DNA of 64,000 nucleotides from Pyrus communis (lineage: Eukaryota; Streptophyta; Magnoliopsida; Rosales; Rosaceae): NCBI RefSeq assembly GCF_963583255.1, contig NC_084815.1:12075724-12139723 (forward strand). Direction: 5' to 3'. The position numbers and the translations under genes are program-made. Below the pieces are notes generated by a model, which had not been told where the DNA came from, made no database searches, and saw only the letters and a list, made by a program, of their open reading frames with translations. Below are positions 1 to 11,410 of this stretch, one piece after another (position 1 is the first letter of the stretch; each line of letters starts with the position of its first letter).

Positions 1-69
1 CAGTAGGGTTACAATTGAAACGTCCACCGCACGTGTGTAGCATGTCTTAGGACACATCCTTTGGGCGTG

Positions 70-2098
70 TGATGCGAGATTTATACGACACACAAATTAA
101 ACCCTATTTGTGACAATTGTAGTAATGATGTAAGTAGGGATCGTTCTAACCGGGGATTAACTAGGGGTGCTATCTACTTTGAATTGACTCAAAAACATAA
201 AAACTAAACGTAAAGACTCTTAACAAGACTACTATGACTCAGAACAGCTTTGAAACACTCAAACTGCCTAAAACAATCAAATTGACTCAAACAGAAACTA
301 GAACTTAATTTGGACGAATTTGAAAGTGTTTATGACTCCAAATACTTAAAAACCAAAATAAGACAGATTATAATGACTAAGACTTAACAAAATATGGGGG
401 GATTGTGTTTGGATGAGATTAAATTAAGTGGACAGATTATAATTAAGGACAAAATGTAAATATGAATGTGATGAAAATATGGATGATGGAATAGCTAAGG
501 GGTTCTTCTCCACACATGTTACACTTGCATAGAATATGATTTTCAGTTGGTCTTTCGATAAATTATGAAACTCAACACCCCGGGTTAATTAGGTCCGCTT
601 AAATTAACCGTCAAGTTCTCCTTAAGTTAATGAATTGGATGGGATTGCGCAATGCAATTCACAACATTCTCCAAAAGTCCTTTACGTGAAAAGCACAATA
701 AAGATACAATCAAAGATCATTAAGCATCATGAAAACTATAAGTGTTGACGAGGCCTTCGTTACTATGAAAAGCATGAGACTAGTGCCAAGAATTCATTTA
801 ACGCGATTGTTTATAAGCAACCTCCACTACTTGTGAATATAAGTTCATAACTATTAGGTGAAACTCACTTATATTCTAGCGTCATATTCATGCATGAAAA
901 TTAAGCGTGCACTCTCAATAAACATACATAAATAAGTTATCAATCAAACGGTTAAACAAATTAAATCCACAACTTATGAAATTCCAACCAAAGGTAATCA
1001 ATTCATATTGCAAGCATAAACATAGTTTCGAATCACCCCCTAGCTAAAGGGGGTTTAGTTCCTCATACGTACAAGACAAAGAGAATTGAAATTAAACATT
1101 GAAATCAAAGAAACACCTAAACATTCCAACAACTCAAACTTGAATTGTATGAACGTTTAGGCCCTCTTCTCTTCCTCTTTGTTGAGGCACAAGGTCTAAG
1201 GAAATGTTTAGGGCTTTAGGTGTATGTGGAATGGAGTGGGGAGTGGTTAGAGATGGAAGGGAAGATGCTGGAATTGGAAGTGGGGTTCTTCTGTGTTGGT
1301 GTGTTGTGTGATTGTTTTGTGGTGAATGGAATGAATTGTATGAATGCATTGCATGGTTTTATAGGGAGAGAATGGATGGGAGAGCATGTGAATGGCAGCT
1401 AGGAATGATTAAAGAAAGGAATGCATGTGGAATGACAACTAGATTGGTTGGTGGAAAGCTGAAAATGCAAATGGGAATGCTGGAAATGCAAGGGATAGGC
1501 ACGGTAAGGGTGTGTTTGGTGTAATTATGGGTGCATGTGGCTGAAATATAGAATGGGAATGCATGTGAGTGACAACTAGGGTGAATGGTGGCTGCAATGA
1601 TGAAGTGTGATGGCTGAAATTGCAAGGGAGGTGCACGGCATAAAATGTGTTTTGTGGAAATGCAAGGTAGGGTGAATGATGATGAATGCATGTGGATTAA
1701 AGAAGAATATGGAAGTGAATAAATCATAATAGGGCTGCAAGGTTAAAGGGCTAGGGTTTAAGTACATAGAATGGGCCTAAAATAGGGTGGTTTGCATGGC
1801 AAGGGAAGGGAAATATGGTTAAGCCCATGGCAAGGTTGTGTAATTGGGTTAGGGCCATTGTTTTGTGTCCTCAAGTGCATACAAGGCCTTCAATTTCATC
1901 CAACACTTTGGCTCCAAGCATAAGCTATCCATCCTTAGCCCAATAGTGTTCCAAAAGGCCCCTAAATGCACTTCTTTGCTCCTTAAGCCCTTAGAACCTG
2001 AAAACACACAAAAGAAGCATAAAGGACTAAAATAACTAAAGAAACATAACGTAAATGTACGAGAACAAGCCATTTAAGTCGCATGAATATGCTCCTAC
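70..2098 (-). mobile_element. Solo LTR, TGATAGGAGC family (Athila-like)
   Basis: On the minus strand this is a near-complete LTR of the family that recurs at 24855, 25994, 32352, 39300, 45303, 58035 and 62185. Its 3' end (complement at 70 onward, GATGCGAGATTTATACG) matches the ...CGCATCA end of the other copies. Its 5' end (GCTCCTA at 2091-2097) has lost about two terminal bases. It is flanked by GCGTG at 65-69 and 2099-2103, a 5-bp target-site duplication, so it is a solo LTR left after LTR-LTR recombination. It has only one copy of the 117-bp segment that is duplicated in the 25994 and 32352 copies. ORFs inside it are low-complexity and not genes. Confidence 0.88.
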
Positions 2099-2103
2099 GC
2101 GTG

Positions 2104-3185
2104 CCGCACACCCCTTTTATCACCAGGTTTTAGGTTGGTTTGCTCCTATTTTTTTTTTTTTTATTAATTTGGTCTTTCCTTTTGGATTGAGCTTCCTTAT
2201 TTTTTTTAAGTTCATATAAGCAACAGTAAATAGAAGGCCCAAAACAAGTAATAAAAAATAAAAATAAAACATTTAATGTAAACAATTTATGTTAAATTCA
2301 ACCTTTACTGATTTTATTCTTCAATGTCATTCTATTATGTGTGACCTTGTAGGTTTCAACTAAAGCTAGCAGTGCATAATTTAATTAATCTAATTTTACA
2401 TAATTAGAAAGCATTCTAATTCAATCTTATGGGAATATCCACAAACGGAATAGTAACATCTAGCAATGACTTTCGGCTACCAGATTAGTCATAATATGTT
2501 TGAATTCATACAACACATAGAACTTTAGTTATGGTTACATTGCAATTCAGTTCCTCTGTCTACTATATTCCGATAATATATTTTAGAGCATGGAACATTT
2601 GTTAAACTCTAAGCATGAATATGATCATCCTAATATATCTCATGTGCGTTGCTTTGGCCAGATACTTATGGAAAAATCGTTAGCGTAATTGACAAACACT
2701 TAAGAAAGGTGAGAATGCGTTTGCTAAAGGGTATCTGAAGGGCACCTTAACATGTAAATAACTCGAAGGCTCATCACCTGTAGGGCAGACAGATGTAAGG
2801 CCCTTTGAGGTACTATGTGGTCTGCTCACGACGTCCAGAGGTTTATTTCAATGATTTTAAATGTTTATTTTTGTTATAAAATTGTCAAGATATTTGCTTT
2901 CAAAACTAAAAAGATCAAATTTTGAAGCGACTAAGCTACAAGTCGGTGCACTATTAACATTTTGCCAAAAGAAAAGGAAAAGAAAATAGTAATATTTGCC
3001 ACTTAGTACTACAATTTAGTAGTATTCCTCTTCACTTATAAGTGAGAGGTCTTAGATTCGATTATCGCCAAAAGCAAATTTAAAAGAAATTAGTAAAATT
3101 TAAAAGGAAAAATGAATTGATAAGTATCAAAACAAAAGGGAATGTTGGAAGGGAAGGGGGCTGGTCTTTTCCTTCCCCTCCATAA
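2104..3185. other. Gene-free AT-rich intergenic stretch
   Basis: No gene is visible. About 2985-3120 contains a motif with 'gtgagaggtcttagattcgatt' character, loosely like the B-box region of tRNA-derived SINEs. I cannot define ends or a target-site duplication, so it is not called as an element. Confidence 0.5.
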
Positions 3186-3194
3186 TATTAACAA

Positions 3195-3410
3195 GGGTTA
3201 ATCTCAGTTTACTACCTTGAAGTTTCTTGGTTTTCAACATTTGGTACATTAAGTTTTTTTCGTCTCAGTTTAGTACCTAAAGTTATAATTCTAGGACACT
3301 TTCATACATCCATTAAGTTTTCTGTCAGAACCTCTGTTAACTGATGACATGGGCGCCCATGTGGACAATGACTAAGTGCCATGTGTCAATATCGGGCCAC
3401 GTGGAAATTA
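3195..3410 (+). repeat. Left terminal inverted repeat of MULE
   Basis: It pairs with the complement of about 6345-6563, with roughly 80 percent identity by eye over about 215 bp. The inner boundary is approximate. Confidence 0.82.
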
Positions 3411-4172
3411 AAAAAATATTTAAAAATTAAAATAAAATAAAAAAAGAACATTTTGTTTACCCACCCCGTCTCTTACCTTTCCCCAACCCACCCCCTCCCT
3501 CCCATCTTTACTCTACAACTCGTACCACCCTCCCTTCCATCTTTCCTCTACAACCCAAACTCACTCTCACTTTTCTCCTCTACAACTTGCACCCACCTTT
3601 CCCGCACACCCAACCTAACAAAATCCCGAGGAGAGAGAAGAACCGAAGCACTGAAGCAAGGTTGCCACGAGGTGCTAGTGCCAGAGTCCAATGAGGCAGC
3701 AACGAGGGCTAGGAGTGCTAAAAAATCAATTGAGGATTGCTAATTTATCCAAATTAAGGATTTGGGTCAACTGGGTTTTTGATAAATTTCAAAAACTGGA
3801 AGGGTTTCCTGATGAATTTGAATTCTTTTGGGTGGGATTTTGTTGGGTTGGGTGTGTAGGGAGGGTGGGTGTGGGTTGCAGAGGAGAGAAGGGAGGTTGG
3901 TACAGTTTGCAGAGGTGAAAATGGAGGGTCTTGTGGGTTGTAGAGAGAGATGGGAAGGAGGGTGGGGGTGAGGTAAGAGACGGATGGGTAAAAAAAAAAG
4001 TTTTTATTTTTTATTTTTTTATTTTTTTAGTTTTCATGTATTTTAAAAACTCTGACCATCCTCTCCTACCTCACATCCACCTTTCTCCCTATTTTCGGCA
4101 AATCACCTCCCAAACCCTAATATTCCCAATCCCCAATTTTTTACTAGAAAGTGGGTTCGAGCAGAGCATCCC

Positions 4173-6039
4173 TGTAATACCTTGAAATTTTAAATATATG
4201 AATATGTGGAGAAAAATTGAAAATAAATCGATTTATGGTTATGTAAGATTGAATTGAGAACTTTTAAAAGTTTTGTTTCCGAAAATTATTATAATTTACA
4301 TAGTAAAATTTATCGTTAAGTTGAAAAGACGAAAATGCCCTAGTTGGTTTAACGTAATTATATAAGGATGTATTTTATCCTCATATATTTTGGCATATTT
4401 CTTGACTTATTTGGATAGAGGACGATTCCACAAGCGTGTAGGCGAAAACCATTCGACAAATGGGGTTATAACCATGAAATAGAAATGAACGAAAGTAAGG
4501 GCAAAATAGTTATTTTGCCATGATTTTGGGAAGGTTCCAAATTGTGTTATGGATTGAAATATGCTATGGGGAAGGAACAAAAAAAAAAAAAAAAAGGAAT
4601 CGAGGAGACCAACTAGGAAAGAAGAAGGGAAGAAGGGGAGAGGGGGCCGAATCAAGATAGGAGGGGGAAAGGAAGTGACCAATGAGATACATGAGAAAGG
4701 AGAGAAAGGAGAGGAACCGAGGGAGAACACCGTAGCCAAACCGGGTCATCCCTTGACCCGCTGCCTGACTAGGCGTTAGCCATGATTTTTGATGCCTTTT
4801 CAGGCAATTTCTCTAGCGATTAGAAGTGACATACCACCTGGAATTGACCTAGTACCCTTTCCTCTTCCAATTTCATAAAAAACCGAGTTAAATTGGCCTT
4901 GATTTCGTGATGAACTCACTGGCGAGTTCGTGGGGTGTACGGCTAAATTCCGCCATTTTTTAAGGTGGTACAGTCGACCACCACCATCAAACTACTCCTC
5001 ATGAGGTAGAGAACAAAGCCTAAACAACTATAGGGTGCGGCAGAGCACTGAAGGTGACGGATTAAAGCCACCCATTTCTAGGGTTTTCGGTGACTCGGGG
5101 CAGCAAGCCGGCGTGTGCGGCGGCACGTGGGCCGAGACCTCACCTACCTTTCCTAGACTAATTTGGATACCCTGATTCCATATGTGATGTTCGATTCATG
5201 AAATTTCGTCGTATGACTATAGTTTTGATAGAGACCGCCACTTAGACATTATATGATTTGACGATTCGACCATTGGATCGGCACCAACTTAATTACATAA
5301 TAGAACATAATATTTAAGGATATTAGGAACTGACGGATCAGGAATCTAGCATATGGATCTTCCAGACTAAATTACTAGGGTTGTGGACCCTACCCTCGAC
5401 CTTGATTGACGGTTGGCTTTTTAGTGAATTAGGCCGAATTATTTTGGCGTGTCATTTATCTTAGAGTGTTGTTGGGATTTCATGGAGCTTAATGGGCTCA
5501 TCGTGATGATGTTTGTCTCGATTTATGTATTGTGGCACCATATTGAGTTATACTTGTTTATTAAATGTGATTTCTATTGAATTGTTATTTTTATCTTTAG
5601 ACATCGATCTATCTTTATTAATTGTGATTTGATTGTAGCTTGGAAACGTTTATGAAATGTGGGTTGTTTTGTATGATTGGTATGTTTATGCCTTCAGCTT
5701 GAACGAAATGTGGCATAGGTCGAGTTGTATTGAAATGTGAATTACGAAAGGCTCAATCCCTCTCAAGGGTACGTAAGTAGTCTAACAGGGGTTAGATGCA
5801 CCCTTAAATAATCGAAATAAATCTTTTGTTGAGAAATTGAACTAAGAAAAGGAATTTGGTGAGTAATTTTAGATTTAACCTTATGTTTTGGTAAATAAAT
5901 GTTGGTCATAAATTTTTGTGAGAGATTAAGAAATTGAAGTAGAGAATCGTGATTAATGGTAGTTAACTAAACAAGAGTTTAGTTTAGGCCTATCACCGAT
6001 ATTAGTTTCCGAAATAAATATTTCGGGGCGGGGGTTACA
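4173..6039 (+). mobile_element. Solo LTR nested in the MULE
   Basis: The termini are TGTAATACCTTG... and ...GGGGGTTACA, a TG..CA LTR with short inverted ends (TGTAA/TTACA). The flanks are ATCCC (4168-4172) and ACCCC (6040-6044), a 5-bp duplication with one mismatch. It is 1867 bp, with no coding region, primer site or polypurine tract next to it, hence a solo LTR. It must be younger than the MULE it interrupts. Strand is tentative. Confidence 0.72.
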
Positions 6040-6344
6040 ACCCCGGTCCAGTTCCTATCCGAGATATGCATCGACCCGGCTCCATTGGCCAACTTATCTG
6101 CTTTGTTCTCGAGCGAAAACCAGTTTGGTTGGGTTGTGGAGGTTTTCTAGAATGGGAAGTGGAGGATTTTACAGAATTGAAGGTGATTTGGGGAAAAAAA
6201 TTGGGGCTTGGGGCTTGGGAAAATTAGGTTTCGGGAGATAGCTGAGAGTGGTTTGCCTCGGATGTGAGGTCGGAGCAGAAGGCCAGATTTTTAATTTTTT
6301 TTTATTTTTTGAATATTTTCCTCTTTTTTTTTTTTTTTTGAATT

Positions 6345-6563
6345 TTTTTAATAGCCACATGGGCCCATATTGACACGTGTCGCCCAGTCATTATCCATGA
6401 GGGCGCCGCATCATCAGTTAACGGTTGATTTAATAGCAACCTTAATGGATGTATGAAAGCGTCACAAAACTATGATTTTAGGTACCACTCTAGGACGAAA
6501 AAAACTTCATGTACCAAATATTGAAAATAAAAAAACTTCAGAGTAGTAAACTGAGATTAACCC
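6345..6563 (-). repeat. Right terminal inverted repeat of MULE
   Basis: Inverted partner of 3195-3410, ending ...GAGATTAACCC immediately before the TATTAACAA duplication. The inner boundary is approximate. Confidence 0.82.
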
Positions 6564-6646
6564 TATTAACAACTAGCATATGGGCACACACAAAATGTGT
6601 GAGAAATTTTTTTATTTTTGTTTTTGAAATAGAAAGAGAGAGTAAA

Positions 6647-6945
6647 TGTTAAACCTAAGTATATGCTGAAAAGGATCTCTGCGAACTGGAAGGATTGTCT
6701 TATCCAACCACAAACAAGAAACTGGCTATAAATAAGCCTTACAAACAACTGGAACGGAAAAACTGCAGCCCACGTTAAACATAATCCTAAACGTGGTAAA
6801 TGACTAAGTCTCTAAGTAAACAACTACAACTGATTCCTAAAAACTAGGATTTATTGAACCATGCAGTTAACCTGCTTACAAAAGATAACCCTATGTTTAC
6901 GTAGTGGATAAAACCACTACGTCCACAAACCTTAATATTCTATCA
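6647..6945 (-). repeat. Copia 3' LTR
   Basis: 299 bp; on the minus strand it reads TGATAGAATATTAAGG...TTAGGTTTAACA. It looks identical to 11049-11347. Confidence 0.95.
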
Positions 6946-6972
6946 TCCTCCCTTAAACTAATTGCAATGCAA

Positions 6973-9900
6973 TCAGTTTACACCTGGTTCCAAACGCATC
7001 CCCATAAGCCCACGCATCTTCAGAAAGGCATCAGTCTTTAAAGGCTTAGTGAATATATCTGCTATTTGCTCCTGAGTGATGCAATGGACCAGCTGCACAG
7101 TTTCATCTTTAGTCAATTCACGAAGAAAATGGAAGCGCACATCTATGTGTTTGCTTCGACCGTGCATGACAGGATTCCTAGAGAGCTTTATTGCTGAGCT
7201 ATTGTCACAATAAATTGTTGTAGGACCTCGCTGGACTTGACATAGTTCTTGCATTATCCTTCTCAACCAGATTGCTTGACACGCACATGAAGCTGCTGCT
7301 ATAAACTCAGCTTCAGTTGTTGATAATGTAACTATAGGTTGCTTCTTCGAAGCCCAACACACAGCTCCTGCACTCAACATAAACAGATACCCCGATGTGC
7401 TCTTTCTGTCATCTAAGTCGCCTGCATAATCACTATCTGTAAAACCTCTGAGCTCAGCATGTCCTCCCTTGCTGTATTGAATCCCGAGACCAATCGTGCC
7501 TTTCAAATACCTCAGAACCCTTTTTGCTGCTGCCAAATGCATTTCTGTTGGACACTCCATAAATCTGCTAAGTAAACTTACCACAAACATAGTGTCAGGC
7601 CGAGTGGCTGTAAGATACATGAGACTCCCCACGATTTGTTTGTAGACAGTGCTGTTGACCTTTTCACCCGTGTCATCCTTTGTCAACTTGGTACCTGGAA
7701 CAATAGGATTCTGTACTGAGTTGCAATTCTCCATATTGAACCTTTTCAACACATCCTGTGCATACTTCTTTTGACATATAAATAATCCTTCTTCCTGCTG
7801 CAAAACTTCGATTCCAAGAAAGTATCTCATCTTGCCAAGATCAGTCATTTCAAACTCATTCATCATTGACTGCTTAAACTCAGTGAACATGTATTCATCA
7901 TTGCCAGTATAAATGAGATCGTCAACATATAGACAAACAACAAGAATTTTACCTCCATCGCCAGTTTTGATAAACAAGGTGTGCTCATATGGACATTTCA
8001 CAAACCCTTCCTTCAAAAAATAAACTTCTATACGACTATACCAAGCACGAGGGGCTTGTTTAAGTCCATATAAAGCTTTTCTTAGTTTGTAAACTTTATG
8101 CTCTTTATCCTTCAGTACATACCCAGGTGGTTGTTCTACAAATACTTCTTCATTAACCTCCCCATGTAGAAAAGCACTTTTCACGTCCAATTGATGAATT
8201 GTCCAGTCCTTTTGCGCAGCAAGTGCAATCACAATTCGAACAGTTTCTAACCTGGCCACAGGAGCGAATACTTCAGCATAGTCGATCCCATATTCCTGAG
8301 CATACCCCTTAGCCACCAGCCGAGCTTTGTACTTATCCACCTCTCCATTCTCATTAAGCTTCGTTTTGTAAACCCATTTGACTCCAATCTTCTTTCCCCC
8401 TTTAGGTAAATCCGTTAATTCCCAGGTGTTATTCCTTTCAATGGCTGCAATTTCTACATCCATAGCTTTCCTCCATTTAGAACTTGTCACAGCTTCATTG
8501 TAGTGAAGCGGATCACTGTCAGCTAAAAATGCCAGATGCACCATGTCCTCTTCTTCAGATAATCCTTCTCCTGTTACGTAATCTCTCATCCATATTGGCG
8601 GAGCCCTAGTTCTGCCTTCCTCTGGACTGGATGCATTTACTTCCGAGACTTGATCCGAGTCACTGTTGCTGCCTGTGTTATTGTCATTCTCACCAGAAAC
8701 ATTGCCATCTTCTCCCTGATTATCAACATCATTATCTTCAGTTGGTTCATCTTCATCGTCATCCCACTCCAACACTGCTAAGACAGCTTCAGGATAATGT
8801 TCCTCCCAATCCCAGCTATTGTTCTCATCAAAACGAACATCACGACTAATTATGATTTTCTGCGAGACTGGATCAAAAAGTCGATAAGCCTTCGTCCCTT
8901 CGCTGACTCCAAGCAGCACGCACTTCAGACTTTTGTCATCCAGCTTAGTCCTCTTATTATCTGGAACATGTGCATATGAAATACATCCAAAGATCCTGAA
9001 GTAACTTACTGATGGTATCGTCCCACTCCATGCCTCCTCGGGAGTTTTATTTTTGACTGCAAACGTGGGACTTCTGTTGAGCACATGCACGGTCCAGTTT
9101 GCTGCTTCTGGCCAAAAGGTCTTTGGCATCTTCTTCTCGATCAATAGACTTCGAACCATGTTCATGATGGTCCTATTCTTGCGTTCAGCCACTCCATTCT
9201 GCTGTGGGGTGTAGGCTGCTGTGAGTTGACGTTGAATCCCATTCTCAACACAGAATTCAGCAAACTCATGAGATGTGAATTCCCCTCCACGATCCGTGCG
9301 TAGACTTTTGATACTTGCACCTGTTTCTTTCTCCACAAGGCTTTTGAATGCTTTAAAGGTTTTAAAAGCTTCTGACTTCTCAATTAGAAAATAGATCCAA
9401 GTCTTACGACTAAAATCATCAATGAATGTGAGTAGATACCTCTTCTTGCTGTTAGATGTAGGTTGTATCGGGCCACATATGTCTGCATGGATAAGTTCTA
9501 AGATTTGATCAGCCCTCCACGTACTGTGCTTTGGAAAAGGATCTCTTGATTGCTTGCCTATCAGACAATTCTCACACACTCTTGAGGAGTCCCTTATTTC
9601 TGGTAGTCCGCTCACCATTTGCTTCTGTTGTAGCGTCTTTAATCCGCCAAGACTCAAGTGCCCATATCGACAGTGCCACAACTGAACTAGATCATCTGTA
9701 ATGGCTGTAAAACATGCCTGTTCATTGAATTGATGCTGAGCAACAAGAATGAACATGCGATTTGCAGCCATGACCGTTTCTATGATCAGTCCTCGTTCAG
9801 GATGGTAGATCTTGCACCTCCCTTGTTTAATGAGAATAGCAAGACCTCTCTCCTGAAGCTGACCAATACTCAGGAGATTGTTTTTTAAGGCAGGTACGTA

Positions 9901-10974
9901 AAACACTCCCGTGATCACCTGAATTATTCCATGCACTTGAAGTCGAATGTTCCCTTTCCCCATCACAGCCATGCTAGTATTGTTTCCCAGTTTCACCGTT
10001 TCTCTGAAACTTCCATCAAAGTCCAAGAACAATGCTCTCTTTCCACACATATGGTTACTGCAACCAGAATCCAGAAACCAGATGTCCTCTTTGATCTCCT
10101 GAGTATCCACGTATGCCATGAGCAACATCTCTTCACTTGCTTCTGCATAGTTGACTTTTCCTTCCTTATCTCTCTTGGGGCATTCATACTGAAAATGCCC
10201 TAGCTCATGACAGTTATAGCATTCAATTGTTGACTTGTCAAACATCTGTCTGCCCCTTCCTCTACCTCTTCCACGATAGCTTCCGCGACCACGGCCTCTT
10301 CCACCATAGTTCTCTTCGTGAACCACCTTTAGAGCTTGTTCTTCCACGACATGTCCAATCATCCGCTGCTCATGAACCAACAAACTACTTTGCAGTTCGT
10401 CAATTGAAAGAATGTCCAAGTCTTTGGATTCCTCAATTGAACAAACCACATAGTCATACTTAGGAGTCATCGATCTCAAAATCTTCTCAATAACTTCTAC
10501 ATCTGTCAGTTTGTCACCATTGATCCTTCTTTTGTTGGCTATGGTTAACGTTCGACCAAAGAATTCGTTCACAGTCTCTCCCGTCTTCATGTGTAGCATC
10601 TCAAACTCCTTTCGAAGAGCCTGCAACTGTGCTCGTTTGACTCGAGCAGTTCCTTGATACTTCTGCTTCAACGAATCCCAAATCTCTTTAGCCGTGTCCT
10701 TGTTCAGGATTGTTTCCAAAACAGCTCGGTCGATTGCTTGAAACAGATAGTTCTTAGCCTTTAAATCTTTCAACTTGTGCTCCTCGAACACTTTTCGTTG
10801 CCCTTCTGAGAGTGAACCTCCTTCTGCTACTGCAGGAATTCCATGCTCCACAAGACTCCAATATTCCTTTGAACGTAGGAAATTTTCCATAAGCATTGCC
10901 CAATGATCGTAATGCCCTTCCAGCTTTGGGATGGATGCTTGCACAAAACCACTTCCTTCTCCTGCCATGTTCAC
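6973..10974 (-). CDS. Copia gag-pol polyprotein, 1333 aa
   Basis: Single polyprotein of a Ty1/copia retrotransposon, probably Tork/TNT1-like (lineage by recall). Domain order: gag (about 1-245), a Gly/Arg-rich basic stretch (224-242) and a CCHC zinc knuckle C252-C255-H260-C265. The aspartic protease has its DSG site at 302-304. The GAG-pre-integrase zinc region spans about 430-475. The integrase triad is D498, D561 and E597. An acidic linker lies at about 735-780. Reverse transcriptase starts at about 846 and has YVDD at 1016-1019. RNase H begins about 1190 (TDSDYAGD), with DNSSAIKL and the terminal IFTKPL motif. PR-IN-RT-RH is the copia order. All catalytic motifs are present and there is no stop or frameshift. 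The start is the first of two close Met codons (MNM); the second is equally possible. It should yield virus-like-particle proteins, protease, integrase and RT for its own cytoplasmic reverse transcription and nuclear integration. Confidence 0.95.
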   Translation of the reverse strand: MNMAGEGSGFVQASIPKLEGHYDHWAMLMENFLRSKEYWSLVEHGIPAVAEGGSLSEGQRKVFEEHKLKDLKAKNYLFQAIDRAVLETILNKDTAKEIWDSLKQKYQGTARVKRAQLQALRKEFEMLHMKTGETVNEFFGRTLTIANKRRINGDKLTDVEVIEKILRSMTPKYDYVVCSIEESKDLDILSIDELQSSLLVHEQRMIGHVVEEQALKVVHEENYGGRGRGRGSYRGRGRGRGRQMFDKSTIECYNCHELGHFQYECPKRDKEGKVNYAEASEEMLLMAYVDTQEIKEDIWFLDSGCSNHMCGKRALFLDFDGSFRETVKLGNNTSMAVMGKGNIRLQVHGIIQVITGVFYVPALKNNLLSIGQLQERGLAILIKQGRCKIYHPERGLIIETVMAANRMFILVAQHQFNEQACFTAITDDLVQLWHCRYGHLSLGGLKTLQQKQMVSGLPEIRDSSRVCENCLIGKQSRDPFPKHSTWRADQILELIHADICGPIQPTSNSKKRYLLTFIDDFSRKTWIYFLIEKSEAFKTFKAFKSLVEKETGASIKSLRTDRGGEFTSHEFAEFCVENGIQRQLTAAYTPQQNGVAERKNRTIMNMVRSLLIEKKMPKTFWPEAANWTVHVLNRSPTFAVKNKTPEEAWSGTIPSVSYFRIFGCISYAHVPDNKRTKLDDKSLKCVLLGVSEGTKAYRLFDPVSQKIIISRDVRFDENNSWDWEEHYPEAVLAVLEWDDDEDEPTEDNDVDNQGEDGNVSGENDNNTGSNSDSDQVSEVNASSPEEGRTRAPPIWMRDYVTGEGLSEEEDMVHLAFLADSDPLHYNEAVTSSKWRKAMDVEIAAIERNNTWELTDLPKGGKKIGVKWVYKTKLNENGEVDKYKARLVAKGYAQEYGIDYAEVFAPVARLETVRIVIALAAQKDWTIHQLDVKSAFLHGEVNEEVFVEQPPGYVLKDKEHKVYKLRKALYGLKQAPRAWYSRIEVYFLKEGFVKCPYEHTLFIKTGDGGKILVVCLYVDDLIYTGNDEYMFTEFKQSMMNEFEMTDLGKMRYFLGIEVLQQEEGLFICQKKYAQDVLKRFNMENCNSVQNPIVPGTKLTKDDTGEKVNSTVYKQIVGSLMYLTATRPDTMFVVSLLSRFMECPTEMHLAAAKRVLRYLKGTIGLGIQYSKGGHAELRGFTDSDYAGDLDDRKSTSGYLFMLSAGAVCWASKKQPIVTLSTTEAEFIAAASCACQAIWLRRIMQELCQVQRGPTTIYCDNSSAIKLSRNPVMHGRSKHIDVRFHFLRELTKDETVQLVHCITQEQIADIFTKPLKTDAFLKMRGLMGMRLEPGVN

Positions 10975-11034
10975 GTACTTCTACACTCAAAAGATTACGA
11001 TCTCTCAAGCTTCGATCAAGAGCCCCAGGGTGGG

Positions 11035-11046
11035 GCTCTGATACCA
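11035..11046 (-). other. Copia primer-binding site (tRNA-iMet)
   Basis: Minus-strand TGGTATCAGAGC next to the 5' LTR, the standard initiator tRNA-Met priming site of plant copia elements. Confidence 0.93.
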
Positions 11047-11048
11047 AA

Positions 11049-11347
11049 TGTTAAACCTAAGTATATGCTGAAAAGGATCTCTGCGAACTGGAAGGATTGT
11101 CTTATCCAACCACAAACAAGAAACTGGCTATAAATAAGCCTTACAAACAACTGGAACGGAAAAACTGCAGCCCACGTTAAACATAATCCTAAACGTGGTA
11201 AATGACTAAGTCTCTAAGTAAACAACTACAACTGATTCCTAAAAACTAGGATTTATTGAACCATGCAGTTAACCTGCTTACAAAAGATAACCCTATGTTT
11301 ACGTAGTGGATAAAACCACTACGTCCACAAACCTTAATATTCTATCA
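11049..11347 (-). repeat. Copia 5' LTR
   Basis: 299 bp, apparently identical to 6647-6945. It contains the element's own promoter, divergent from SIG2. Confidence 0.95.
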
Positions 11348-11410
11348 GTAAAAGAGTGATAGATAATGTGAGAGTGAGAAGTTTTTTTAATTTTTAATTT
11401 TTAATTTTAA

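Larger units (their letters stand above)
3195..6563. mobile_element. Non-autonomous Mutator-like element (MULE)
   Basis: Both ends carry long terminal inverted repeats of roughly 215 bp (GGGTTAATCTCAGTTTACTA... and its complement). They are directly flanked by the 9-bp duplication TATTAACAA at 3186-3194 and 6564-6572. A 9-bp TSD with long TIRs is diagnostic of the Mutator superfamily. There is no transposase coding. The 3.4 kb includes a later 1.87-kb solo LTR (4173-6039), so the original element was about 1.5 kb. The interior has pyrimidine-rich and purine-rich tracts and may hold captured sequence (see findings). Confidence 0.88.
6647..11347 (-). mobile_element. Intact Ty1/copia LTR retrotransposon
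   Basis: A complete 4.7-kb element on the minus strand. It has two 299-bp LTRs (11049-11347 is 5', 6647-6945 is 3') that appear identical base for base. The 5-bp TSD is GTAAA (6642-6646 and 11348-11352). The primer-binding site TGGTATCAGAGC lies at 11035-11046, complementary to initiator tRNA-Met, two bases inside the 5' LTR. A purine-rich tract (complement of 6946-6955) abuts the 3' LTR. One unbroken polyprotein fills the interior. Identical LTRs plus an open frame imply very recent insertion and possible activity. The element starts about 650 bp upstream of the SIG2 start codon, pointing away from it. Confidence 0.95.

Noticed and set aside
4407..4779. Overlapping ORFs on both strands rich in Phe/Lys
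   Set aside because: Poly-A/purine tract inside the solo LTR at 4173-6039.
8631..10463. Plus-strand ORFs within the copia element
   Set aside because: Shadows of the minus-strand polyprotein.
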